The position numbers and the translations under genes were made by a program. This document shows, piece after piece, positions 24,572 through 32,082 of a stretch of DNA of 64,000 nt. The notes beneath the pieces were generated by a model. The model did no database searches and was not told the origin of the DNA. It worked only from the letters and a program-made list of their open reading frames with translations. Numbering within the stretch: the first letter of the stretch is position 1; the number at the start of each line of letters is the position of its first letter. This stretch comes from Eggerthella sp. YY7918. Its GTDB lineage: Bacteria > Actinomycetota > Coriobacteriia > Coriobacteriales > Eggerthellaceae. The stretch is from the NCBI RefSeq assembly GCF_000270285.1, contig NC_015738.1, positions 1,612,001-1,676,000 of the forward strand, in the 5' to 3' direction.

Positions 24572-25493
24572 ATCCATCGCCTCCGGCTTCACCATCTCGG
24601 GCCTGCTCGACAAGAACACATCGACCCGGAACGACTACCCCGTCGAGCGGATCCCCGTCAGCGTGATAGCCGACCACCCCGCAAACGCCGCCTACTCTAT
24701 GGACGATGCGGGCATAGCCCAACTTGCGAGAAGCATCGAAGAGGAGGGCCTCACCGACCTGCCGCTCGTCCGCAAGCTCGACGACGGGGGCTGGCAGATG
24801 GTGAGCGGACACCGCCGCAAGGCGGCTTACGCCCTGCTTGCCGAAGAAGACGAGCGCTACGCGCAGATTCCCTGCCGCGTCATCCGGGGCATAACCGACG
24901 AGCAGTCGGTCCTGCTGCTGCACGCCGCCAACTACTTCGTGCGCAACCTCACCGTATCAGAGCGCGCAGCCGCAAGCCGCGCACTCGGCGTGGAGGTCGA
25001 GCGCATGCGCGCCGAGAACCCCGAGCTTTCCGGCGTGCGCACGGAGGACATCAAGGCGGCGATCATTTCGGAGCAGACAGGGCGCAAGGTGTCCGGCAAG
25101 ACCATCCAGCGCCAGGAGTCCCTTGCCCGCAAGATCGAGGAGCAACTCGTTCCCGAATGGCGCGAGGCAGCATTGTCCGACGCTCTGTCGGCAGACGCCG
25201 TAAACGTCCTGGCGAAGCAGAGTCCCGAAGAGCAGAAGCGCCTCTACGGCGCATGGGAGAAGCAGCCTCTCGGAAAGAAGGAGACGACCGAGTTCCTGAA
25301 GAGGGAGACAGGCAAGTCCGAACCGAGGGAATCAGCGAAGGATCCCGTCCCAAAGCCCTCTGCCCCGCTCAGCAGCGCCCTCCGCGCGCTCAGGCGCTAT
25401 GAATCGAAAGTGAAGAGCACGCCGAACGAGCTTGACAGGAAGACACTCGAGGAGATCGCCGAGACGGCTCGAAAGCTCCTCGAGGGCAGGTAG
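24564..25493 (+). CDS. parB: ParB-family partition protein
   Basis: A 309-residue protein overlapping parA by 8 bases. The ParB/Srx nuclease-like domain (IPVSVIADHPANAAYSMDDA, then WQMVSGHRRKAAYALL) is followed by a helical KorB/HTH region (SERAAASRALGVEVERM) and a coiled C-terminus. It differs from a chromosomal Spo0J in these motifs; its centromere is not identified here, and nothing shows that it uses the chromosomal parS sites. Confidence 0.87.
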   Translation: MAKSIASGFTISGLLDKNTSTRNDYPVERIPVSVIADHPANAAYSMDDAGIAQLARSIEEEGLTDLPLVRKLDDGGWQMVSGHRRKAAYALLAEEDERYAQIPCRVIRGITDEQSVLLLHAANYFVRNLTVSERAAASRALGVEVERMRAENPELSGVRTEDIKAAIISEQTGRKVSGKTIQRQESLARKIEEQLVPEWREAALSDALSADAVNVLAKQSPEEQKRLYGAWEKQPLGKKETTEFLKRETGKSEPRESAKDPVPKPSAPLSSALRALRRYESKVKSTPNELDRKTLEEIAETARKLLEGR

Positions 25494-25544
25494 AACCCAG
25501 GCAGGTGCCCCACTAGGGCTCCTGCACCGTTTCCAGCAAGTAGC

Positions 25545-25566
25545 CTATCTCGTATACGCGAGATAG
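25545..25566. other. Candidate oriT hairpin upstream of mobC/relaxase
   Basis: CTATCTCG (25545-25552) pairs exactly with CGAGATAG (25559-25566) around TATACG. A second hairpin, GCAGG/CCTGC with inner GCCC/GGGC, lies at 25501-25525. The 274-bp gap between parB and mobC holds nothing else, and oriT commonly lies directly upstream of the MobC and relaxase genes. The nick site is not identifiable by eye. Confidence 0.45.
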
Positions 25567-25767
25567 ATGGCGGCAGGGACGCCTTCCGGCGGCCCACTGC
25601 CCCGCCCCACCGCCGACGAGGTAGGCGAGGGGCTATGCCGCCAAGCGCGCCGCAGCACGTAAACGCGCCGGCTCGCGCCATGCGGGGGATGCCCCGCGCC
25701 CCTCAGAAAGGACGCCGCCCGAGCTTCCACCATATCGGGGCGGCAAAGGATGCGAAGGACCGAGAAG

Positions 25768-26187
25768 ATGACGAAGGTCTTGAAATACGACAACGTGCTC
25801 ACAGCCCGCGTGAGCGACGCGGACTTCCGCGCGGTCCGCGAGCGCGCCGAGGAGGAGGAACTCACCCGCTCCGAGTACCTCCGCTACGTGGTGCGCCTCG
25901 TGACAGACGACGCCGTGAACGCGCAGCGAGGCGGCGTGCTGCTCGACGGGAGCTCCATGCGGAAGCTCTCCCGCGAGCTCGTCAAGTGGGGGCACCACTA
26001 CAACCAGGGCATGCACGCCCTCAACTCCATCAAGTTCGCGCTCGACCACGGAAGAGGCGACTTAGAGTGGGTGTCCGGCAAGCTCGACGAATGCGCGCTG
26101 CTGCTTACGCAGGTGGACGAGGGGCGCGCGGACATCGCGAAGCGCATCTCCTCGCTCGAGGCGCGCGCCATCGTTGGCGGCGATTAG
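25768..26187 (+). CDS. mobC: MobC-type relaxosome accessory protein
   Basis: A 139-residue protein: RHH-like start (VLTARVSDADFRAVRERAEEEELTRSEYLRYVV) and the MobC segment with LSRELVKWGHHYNQGMHALNSI, close to the KxGxNxNQ motif of the family. It would open oriT and recruit the relaxase encoded immediately downstream. ATG 25768 has AAGGA at 8 bases; ATG 25750 is an alternative. Confidence 0.82.
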   Translation: MTKVLKYDNVLTARVSDADFRAVRERAEEEELTRSEYLRYVVRLVTDDAVNAQRGGVLLDGSSMRKLSRELVKWGHHYNQGMHALNSIKFALDHGRGDLEWVSGKLDECALLLTQVDEGRADIAKRISSLEARAIVGGD

Positions 26188-26188
26188 C

Positions 26189-27439
26189 ATGCCGCTCCTG
26201 AAGCCCATAGCCGGCCACACGGGATGCGCCGGTATCAAGAGCTACCTCGAGAAGAACGGACGCGCGCTCGGGATACAGGTGATGAACTTCGCGTGGCAGG
26301 AAGAGCGCGTCTTCGAGGACGTCGCTGCCGCCCCAATCGGGTTTGACTGGGCGGCGTCGATGGACGCGACGAGGCATGCCTGCGGGAACGACACGCCGTA
26401 CCGGGGAAAGCCCGCGCGCACCTTCAAGCACTTCGTGATGTCGCCCGACCCGCAGGACGGGCTCTCGACGGATCAGGTCGCTGAGCTCGCACAGACGTGG
26501 ACAAAGAGGCACTTCGCCGACTTCGAGGTTGCAATTGTTCTGCACGACGACAACGAGGGTAGGATTCCCCACGCCCACATCGTCGTCAACAACACCAACC
26601 TCGCCACCGAGCGCCGGCTGCAGACCCCGGACCCGCTCGAGCTCAATCGCAGCTTGCAGGAGCTCGCCGAAGAGAGGGGGCTCCGCTTCATGCGCGACGA
26701 TGCCGTGAGGGAGACCGACGAGGGCCCGACACGCAAGGCGACGCCTGGCTCGATGCAGAAAGTCTACATTCGGCGCGCCGAGCGGGAGATCCAAAAAGAA
26801 GGAGGGTATTCCTGGGTCGCCGACATCCGCAACCGGGTCACGGTCGCCAAGGCGCTCGCGCGAAACGAGAGCGAGTTCATGGCGATTCTAGAGGCGCTCG
26901 AGGTCGAAGCCGTGCAAAACTCGGGACGCTCCTGGAGACGCGACTGGATCTACTCGCTCGCCGACCACCCCACCTGGCGCATCGGCGGCGAGAAGCTGGG
27001 GCTCTCCTTCGGCCAGGAGGCGCTCAGGCGGCGCTTCGCCAGGATCGCCGCCTGGCACCCCGCCCCGGCGGCATCACGGCAGATTCTCTCCCATGCCACA
27101 AACGCCGTCGAGCTGAACGACCTGGAGGAGCTCAAGCGCCTGGCCGATGCCATCGAGACGTGCATGTCCTTGAACGCCCGCAGCCTGGCAGACCTCGACA
27201 GAAGGATCGAAAGGCTCGAGGGCCGTGCCGACGACGATTCCACCGAGCGCGCCGGCACGCTGCGCGAGATACGCGCCTACATGGCGCAGAACAGGCTCTT
27301 GCCCGAAACCGCGCAGGCGAGGCAACAAAGGAAGCCGCAGGACAAGGAAACGTCCACCAACCGCAGCGGCGTGAAACACCGCAGCCGCGAAACGCAGCCG
27401 CAGCAGGAACGGCGGCGAGAAGGGAGGGGGGCCCGATGA
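26189..27439 (+). CDS. MobA/VirD2-family relaxase
   Basis: A 416-residue conjugative relaxase that would nick oriT and pilot the strand into the recipient. Motif I with a candidate catalytic Tyr is GIKSYLEKNGRAL; a conserved region TFKHFVMSPDPQDGLS follows; motif III with the metal-binding His pair is PHAHIVVNNTNL. The C-terminal third is basic, helical and Gln/Arg rich. It begins 1 base after the mobC stop, without a strong ribosome site, which suggests coupling. A TTG at 26174 is an alternative. Confidence 0.88.
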   Translation: MPLLKPIAGHTGCAGIKSYLEKNGRALGIQVMNFAWQEERVFEDVAAAPIGFDWAASMDATRHACGNDTPYRGKPARTFKHFVMSPDPQDGLSTDQVAELAQTWTKRHFADFEVAIVLHDDNEGRIPHAHIVVNNTNLATERRLQTPDPLELNRSLQELAEERGLRFMRDDAVRETDEGPTRKATPGSMQKVYIRRAEREIQKEGGYSWVADIRNRVTVAKALARNESEFMAILEALEVEAVQNSGRSWRRDWIYSLADHPTWRIGGEKLGLSFGQEALRRRFARIAAWHPAPAASRQILSHATNAVELNDLEELKRLADAIETCMSLNARSLADLDRRIERLEGRADDDSTERAGTLREIRAYMAQNRLLPETAQARQQRKPQDKETSTNRSGVKHRSRETQPQQERRREGRGAR

Positions 27440-28008
27440 GGGTGGAGGTCGCCTACTTCGGTCGCATCGAGGTGTTCGACACCGACCGCTTCACCGAGGC
27501 ACAGCCGTTCACGGGCAAGAGCATGCTCGCCGACTTTACGCTCGAATACGAGGATGCCGAGAAGAACGGCCTTTGGCTCACGGCCCACTGCTACGTCGCG
27601 AACGAAAGCTACCGAACCGACGGCGAGGAAGTTCCCGAGGCACGGCGCGAGAAGGGCTGGAGGTTCCAACTGGCAAGCCCCAAAGAGGCTGGCGAGTTCG
27701 AGTGCGTCGCGATGGACGGCGAGACAGTGCTCGCAAGAATGTTCGGTGAATTAGTAGATGTGATGAAGCTCGACCGTGCCTCCGCCCTCTTCGCCGGGCC
27801 CGGAAGCTCGGTCGCAAGCCGCATAGCGCGGCTGAACGATTACCTCTCGAACTCGGACGAGAGACTCGCGGCGAGCTCTGCTCTCATGGCGGAGGCGATA
27901 GGCGTCGCGCCCGACGTGCTCGAGCGCGCCATAGCAGCCGAGGCTGCCCAGATGGAGCCCGCAGACGACGAAGAGAGCGACTGGATGGAAGGATACGGAG
28001 ATGATTAG
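27436..28008 (+). CDS. Unknown protein of the mobilisation operon
   Basis: A 190-residue protein overlapping the relaxase stop (ATGA) and preceded by GGGAGGGGGG. It is acidic towards the C-terminus (ADDEESDWMEGYGDD), has no membrane segment and no motif I recognise. Conservation of the overlap suggests a role in transfer, such as a relaxase partner. Confidence 0.65.
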   Translation: MRVEVAYFGRIEVFDTDRFTEAQPFTGKSMLADFTLEYEDAEKNGLWLTAHCYVANESYRTDGEEVPEARREKGWRFQLASPKEAGEFECVAMDGETVLARMFGELVDVMKLDRASALFAGPGSSVASRIARLNDYLSNSDERLAASSALMAEAIGVAPDVLERAIAAEAAQMEPADDEESDWMEGYGDD

Positions 28009-28075
28009 AGCGATATTCAGGGGAATCGGGTCGTTCGTACGCTGGCTTTTCAAAGCCGTATTCCGCTTCATGTGA
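28001..28075 (+). CDS. 24-residue cationic amphipathic peptide
   Basis: ATG at 28001 lies inside the last codons of the preceding gene, with AAGGA 8 bases upstream, and the frame closes at TGA 28073-28075. The product MIRAIFRGIGSFVRWLFKAV plus FRFM has six positive and no negative residues spaced in a hydrophobic background, as in membrane-active helices. It could be a small toxin-like or membrane peptide, or a translational-coupling leader. The sequence shows only a good start and composition. Confidence 0.45.
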   Translation: MIRAIFRGIGSFVRWLFKAVFRFM

Positions 28076-28165
28076 GCTTGTAATCGCGCTCCCACCAAAC
28101 ACTGGAAACAAAATATGAAATGTGACACAATAATGTACATTAAGATGCAATAGGAAGGAGAACCA

Positions 28166-28435
28166 ATGTCGTTGTGCGTACCCATCAAAGACCTCCGCGA
28201 TACAGCCGCATTCGACGAGATGGTCTCGACGAGCCCCACCCCGGTTATCGTGACGAAGAACGGCTACGACCGCTTCGTGTGCGTGAAGAGCTCGGATTTC
28301 AGCCGATGGGAGCAGGCGGAGGCACGTGCCCGTTTGCTCGAGCGCATCATGGTCTCCGAGCGCGAGCGCGCCGAAGGAAAGAGCGTCGACGCTTTCGAGG
28401 CGACCAAATCCTTGAGGGAGAAGTATGGCCTGTAG
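28166..28435 (+). CDS. Phd/YefM-type antitoxin
   Basis: An 89-residue protein: MSLCVPIKDLRDTAAFDEMV and PVIVTKNGYDRFVCVKSSDF are the Phd/YefM DNA-binding fold, followed by an acidic/basic helical tail (RLLERIMVSERERAEGK) that would wrap the toxin. GGAAGGAG lies 6 bases upstream. It overlaps the toxin gene by 11 bases, the usual antitoxin-first order. Confidence 0.85.
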   Translation: MSLCVPIKDLRDTAAFDEMVSTSPTPVIVTKNGYDRFVCVKSSDFSRWEQAEARARLLERIMVSERERAEGKSVDAFEATKSLREKYGL

Positions 28436-28736
28436 GGTGCGGATACAGCCAACCGCGCTTCGCGAACTCGAGGGCACGGTCGAGTACCTGCTCGGCTTCG
28501 GGCCCAACACCGCGTCGGCGTTCCTGGACGAATGGGAGAATGTCATCGAGTGCTTGAAGGACGGATCGGTGGAGCACCGCCTCTCGCGTTTCGAGCCGCT
28601 CGCGAAGCTTGGTTATCACACCGTCCTAGTGAAAGGCTACATAGCCCTCTACTTCAAGGAGGGGGAAGACGTCGTCATCGCCCACCTCTTCCATCAGAGC
28701 CAAGACTACGCGAGCATCGTCTTGAACGGAGAGTGA
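28425..28736 (+). CDS. RelE/ParE-family toxin
   Basis: A 103-residue toxin: VRIQPTALRELEGTVEYLLGF at the start, then FEPLAKLGYHTVLVKGYIALYFKEGEDVVIAHLFHQSQDY, the beta-sheet core of RelE/ParE. RelE members cut mRNA at the ribosome, ParE members poison gyrase; the residues seen do not decide. With the upstream antitoxin it would stabilise the element. Confidence 0.85.
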   Translation: MACRVRIQPTALRELEGTVEYLLGFGPNTASAFLDEWENVIECLKDGSVEHRLSRFEPLAKLGYHTVLVKGYIALYFKEGEDVVIAHLFHQSQDYASIVLNGE

Positions 28737-28737
28737 C

Positions 28738-29196
28738 ATGAGCCCCGCACAATACTGCGCCAGATACGGCATCGCAGAGAGCACACTGAGAGGCTGGCTG
28801 AAAAGGGGGCTCATGGAAGGCGCCGAAAAGTGCGGCGGCATTTGGGACATCCCAGAAGACGCGAGGGCGAGATACGAGCCGAGGAAGAAAAAGAACCGCA
28901 CACAAGACGACAACCGATGGGATCTGCTCAAGGCGCTGAAAGAGCGGCGTTACGTCGACGAGAAGGTGCTCCTCTGCCAGAAGGCGGACTTCGTGGATCT
29001 GGCAAACGATCTGCTGGACAAGGGGTTCATCATCATGTCGAGCACCCCCTGCGACGGAAAATGGAACACGGGATACGCAATCTCCCAACTTGGATTGGAC
29101 GCAATCGAATCCAGATCGAAGAAAGACTTCTTGGAGTTCTGGAAGGCTACATGCAGCGGAATAACCAGCGGGGTCGTGGAAGCTCTGCCCCGCTGA
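28738..29196 (+). CDS. HTH protein heading an unknown three-gene cargo operon
   Basis: A 152-residue protein starting 1 base after the toxin stop. Residues 1-45 form a small HTH of the excisionase/MerR-N type (SPAQYCARYGIAESTLRGWLKRG, then GGIWDIPEDARARYEP). The rest (WDLLKALKERRYVDEKVLLC to SGVVEALPR) has no family I recognise; it has the pattern of a winged helix followed by helices. It may be the regulator of the next two genes, 15 bp downstream. Confidence 0.6.
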   Translation: MSPAQYCARYGIAESTLRGWLKRGLMEGAEKCGGIWDIPEDARARYEPRKKKNRTQDDNRWDLLKALKERRYVDEKVLLCQKADFVDLANDLLDKGFIIMSSTPCDGKWNTGYAISQLGLDAIESRSKKDFLEFWKATCSGITSGVVEALPR

Positions 29197-29211
29197 TGGA
29201 ATGCCGGAGAA

Positions 29212-30285
29212 ATGACCAACATGGATGAAATCGCCACATACGAGCGAGACCTCGCGAACATGGAGTCGAGGATCGAGAGTGTTTTCGCCGATGCCGACGT
29301 AGAGGCAGAACTGCCCCAGGCCGACCTGGACATGCTCGACGTTTGCTTCTCGATGGCATCGGGATTGGTCGGCGTGTTCGTCGCGACGAACGACGATGTC
29401 GCGAAGTGGCTCGAGAAAGTCCATGATGCAGCGTCGGGCAATCCCGGCGATTGCGGGGTCGTCCAGCAGATGCTCGGCTCCCTGCTTTTCCACAAAGGGG
29501 ACGCCTTGGACGTCTACGCATCGGAAGAAGGTTTCATCGCCCGCAACGGCGAAAGGGCATACGTGATGTTCCATAGGCTGCTGTTCGGCCACGATGTGCT
29601 TGCGACGGGCAGGGGGCTCATGCCCTACAACCCCTTCGAGCTGATGTACCAGCAGAAAGGCCTCATGGGCATCGTGCAAGCAGTCCGTCACCTGCTCGCC
29701 GACACGATGTCCAAGCAAGGGTTGCCCGTGCCTGGAAGCTCGCACCTCGACACCGAGCGGGAAGGCGGCAGGCCTTGGAACCGGATCATCGACTGGGTTC
29801 AAGAGCTTTCCATCGAGGCGGGCGGCGACAAGAAGATGGCCCAGGAGATCTACTCCCACATGTTCACGATCCGAGCCCAGGACATCGCTGCAGGCGGCCT
29901 CGTCGCCTTCCTTGTCGGATGCTATGCCAAGTCCCGCGCGATAGAGGATCCCGTTCGTAAGGCGCAGATAGAGCTGGTCGGCACGGGCGTCGCCTTTTTC
30001 GGCCAGGCGGCGCTCGGCGCAGTGCGCCAGAAAGGCGTCCCTTACATCAACAATGCGATGGCGCCTCAGCTCGTGAAGGCCTACGGCGGCCTTCTTGCTG
30101 CAAGCGCGAAGCGCACGAAGCGTCTTGAAGAGAGGACGGAAAGGCTCTGCACCGCCGCGGACAGACAGATCATGAGGCACGACCGGATTTCCGAAGAAGT
30201 CGCAGCAATCGTCCAGACCCCCGTTTCCGACGATGAAGCCTCGGCATCGGTAAGCAGCCTCATCGGATATCTGGAGGGAAGATGA
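29212..30285 (+). CDS. Unknown 357-residue protein with glycine/alanine-rich helical centre
   Basis: No family recognised. The first 80 residues are acidic and helical (ERDLANMESRIESVFADAD). Residues about 220-300 contain GGLVAFLVGCY and GTGVAFFGQAALGAV, amphipathic or membrane-associating segments, and the C-terminus is helical and basic then acidic. It overlaps the next gene by ATGA and follows an HTH gene, so the three form one operon. A defence or membrane-effector role is possible, but only by position among cargo genes. Confidence 0.6.
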   Translation: MTNMDEIATYERDLANMESRIESVFADADVEAELPQADLDMLDVCFSMASGLVGVFVATNDDVAKWLEKVHDAASGNPGDCGVVQQMLGSLLFHKGDALDVYASEEGFIARNGERAYVMFHRLLFGHDVLATGRGLMPYNPFELMYQQKGLMGIVQAVRHLLADTMSKQGLPVPGSSHLDTEREGGRPWNRIIDWVQELSIEAGGDKKMAQEIYSHMFTIRAQDIAAGGLVAFLVGCYAKSRAIEDPVRKAQIELVGTGVAFFGQAALGAVRQKGVPYINNAMAPQLVKAYGGLLAASAKRTKRLEERTERLCTAADRQIMRHDRISEEVAAIVQTPVSDDEASASVSSLIGYLEGR

Positions 30286-30917
30286 AAATACCCCAGCATC
30301 TATTGGCCCCCATCGTCGGCGTGTTGGCAGGATGCCTTGGCATAGGCGTGGGTTTCATCATCCGGCAACCCGAGATAAACGAGCTGCACCGGCAGGTCGC
30401 TAAACTCCAGAAGAAAGCCGACGAGCTCAAGGAGACCGTCCGGAAGCAAAATGACGAGATATCCGCCCTCATCACGCGCTATCGGACTCTGCAGGTCTGG
30501 CAGATCATCCAGAAGCACGACCTGCACAAGCAGATCGAGGAAAGCCTCGTCTTCCAATACGCGATGAACGACTATTTCTCCCTTATGGTGGACCGCCTGG
30601 AGACCGGACGGGACTTCAGCGAGGCCGAGACGGCGTTCTACGCCGCCTTCTCGAAAATGCTGGATGGAAAGGAATTGGATGCCGACCAGATGGAAAACGT
30701 CAAATCGTACGTCGAGGCAACGCACAGCACGCAGATTGAGGCGATGACGCCTTGCGACGTGTCTGAGCCCATCGAGAGAATACGCAATTTTGAAGACGGG
30801 AAGAAGAAGCGTTTTTTTCATCTTCCGCAAATCAACCTTCCGAAATTCGAGATTCCAAAGGTTGAGATTCCGCTCCCATGGAAAAAAGAGTCCGAAGAAA
30901 AGCCCTCGGACAAGTAG
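30282..30917 (+). CDS. Membrane-anchored coiled-coil protein of unknown function
   Basis: A 211-residue protein: one N-terminal membrane segment (LLAPIVGVLAGCLGIGVGFII), then about 45 residues of coiled coil (INELHRQVAKLQKKADELKETV), a helical domain, and a C-terminal repeat rich in Pro/Lys (LPQINLPKFEIPKVEIPLPW) with alternating hydrophobic residues. It overlaps its upstream neighbour by 4 bases. A scaffold or sensor at the membrane is plausible; nothing assigns a function. The 200 bases after it show no gene. Confidence 0.6.
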   Translation: MKIPQHLLAPIVGVLAGCLGIGVGFIIRQPEINELHRQVAKLQKKADELKETVRKQNDEISALITRYRTLQVWQIIQKHDLHKQIEESLVFQYAMNDYFSLMVDRLETGRDFSEAETAFYAAFSKMLDGKELDADQMENVKSYVEATHSTQIEAMTPCDVSEPIERIRNFEDGKKKRFFHLPQINLPKFEIPKVEIPLPWKKESEEKPSDK

Positions 30918-31122
30918 CACCAATTCCCGCTATGGCTTCGCCTCTACCTCCAACGTATAAATCAGCAGCAGAGCAGGTAGTCCAGCCGGTCGCACACCCT
31001 GCCCCGCATGGAATCGATTTTAGTCTGCAACAGCAGAGGATTCATTAGCCGGCGGCATAAGCTGCGATGTCTGTCTCGTCGAGAAGTTGAAGTTGCACGT
31101 ATGAAAGGCATCCTGCTCACTT

Positions 31123-31275
31123 TCATCGATCATGCTGGCCATCGATAGCTTTCCCGTTGTCGCCGGCTCGCATCTCCCCGTGCTCGCTCATGGATCCCAC
31201 TCGAATGCAGGCGTACCCCACGATCGTGCACGCCATCATGGCCATGCCGAGGAAGAAGCATACAGTCGGCAGCAT
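31123..31275 (-). CDS. 50-residue membrane protein coupled to sortase
   Basis: Its ATG at 31275 shares the A of the sortase stop (TGATG), with GAGGAGGTGG 4 to 13 bases upstream. The product has one strong hydrophobic segment (LPTVCFFLGMAMMACTIVGY) and a polar tail. Translational coupling argues that it is real. Function unknown; perhaps a sortase or pilus accessory. Confidence 0.5.
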   Translation of the reverse strand: MLPTVCFFLGMAMMACTIVGYACIRVGSMSEHGEMRAGDNGKAIDGQHDR

Positions 31276-32012
31276 CACTCCACCTCCTCCCTCGCATACA
31301 CTATCGTCCGTTCGTGCCCATTCCACCTGCCGTAGCTGCAGGTGCAGAACGCCTTGACGCTCTCTGCCTGGGCATTCTCGTCGAGCACGACGTCCGCCTT
31401 TGCCAGAAGCTCCTCTAGCCAGGAGTCGAGCTCCTCATCGTCGGCGAACTCCAAGCGCTTGTGCTCGGCATTGGAATCCACGACGTCCGCTGCGATGACG
31501 TTCAGGCGAATGTCCCCCTCGGGCGTCTGCAGGAGGATCTCGTCGTGGGCCTCCGCGAACCCCCTGTCGGAGTAGCCTGCGAATGCCGAGAACATGCTGC
31601 CGTCGTTCATGTGGTGGGCGAACATTAGCGCGAGCGGGCTGTCGATTCCCCGCTCCGCGCAGCCGGCGTCGAGGTAGGGGCATCCGTAGGGGTTCCAGCC
31701 GCGGTAGACGTCGTGGTCGAGGTAGAAGGTCGGGTCGTCGGCGCTCGCCTGCACCACCGGATAGTCGATGTCGGTTCCGGGGACGCTCACCCAGGCCACG
31801 ATATCGGGGTTCACGGACAGCCAGTATTCCCAATCGACTTTCGTAGAGCCGTGGTCCTCCTCGCTCTCGGCAAGACCTCCCGAGATGGGAGAAGGGCTTA
31901 CGTCGACCGCCCTGTCGTAGACGCTGAAAAGCCACAGCCCCAACACCGCAGCACCGGCCAGCGCCGTCACCGTCGCCATGATCGCGAATCTCCGCTTGAT
32001 GTCCGTTCTCAT
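31275..32012 (-). CDS. Class B sortase
   Basis: A 245-residue membrane-anchored transpeptidase: membrane segment at residues 10-30 (IMATVTALAGAAVLGLWLFS), NPDIVAWVSVPGTDIDYPVVQ, catalytic His in LMFAHHMNDGSMF, catalytic Cys and Arg in FCTCSYGRWNGHERTIV. It would join a surface protein to the cell wall or to pilin subunits. The VaFE-repeat protein encoded just upstream is the obvious substrate. Confidence 0.9.
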   Translation of the reverse strand: MRTDIKRRFAIMATVTALAGAAVLGLWLFSVYDRAVDVSPSPISGGLAESEEDHGSTKVDWEYWLSVNPDIVAWVSVPGTDIDYPVVQASADDPTFYLDHDVYRGWNPYGCPYLDAGCAERGIDSPLALMFAHHMNDGSMFSAFAGYSDRGFAEAHDEILLQTPEGDIRLNVIAADVVDSNAEHKRLEFADDEELDSWLEELLAKADVVLDENAQAESVKAFCTCSYGRWNGHERTIVYAREEVE

Positions 32013-32082
32013 CTGAACCTCCAGAAAGACGGGCGGGGAGGCCCGTCGCCGCCCCGCCCTCTTCGATCAGCCGAAAACCCGG

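Noticed and set aside
23810-25493. Idea that the element's ParAB uses the five parS sites on the left
   Set aside because: Those sites lie outside the element and fit the chromosomal Spo0J system; the element's ParB is of another type.
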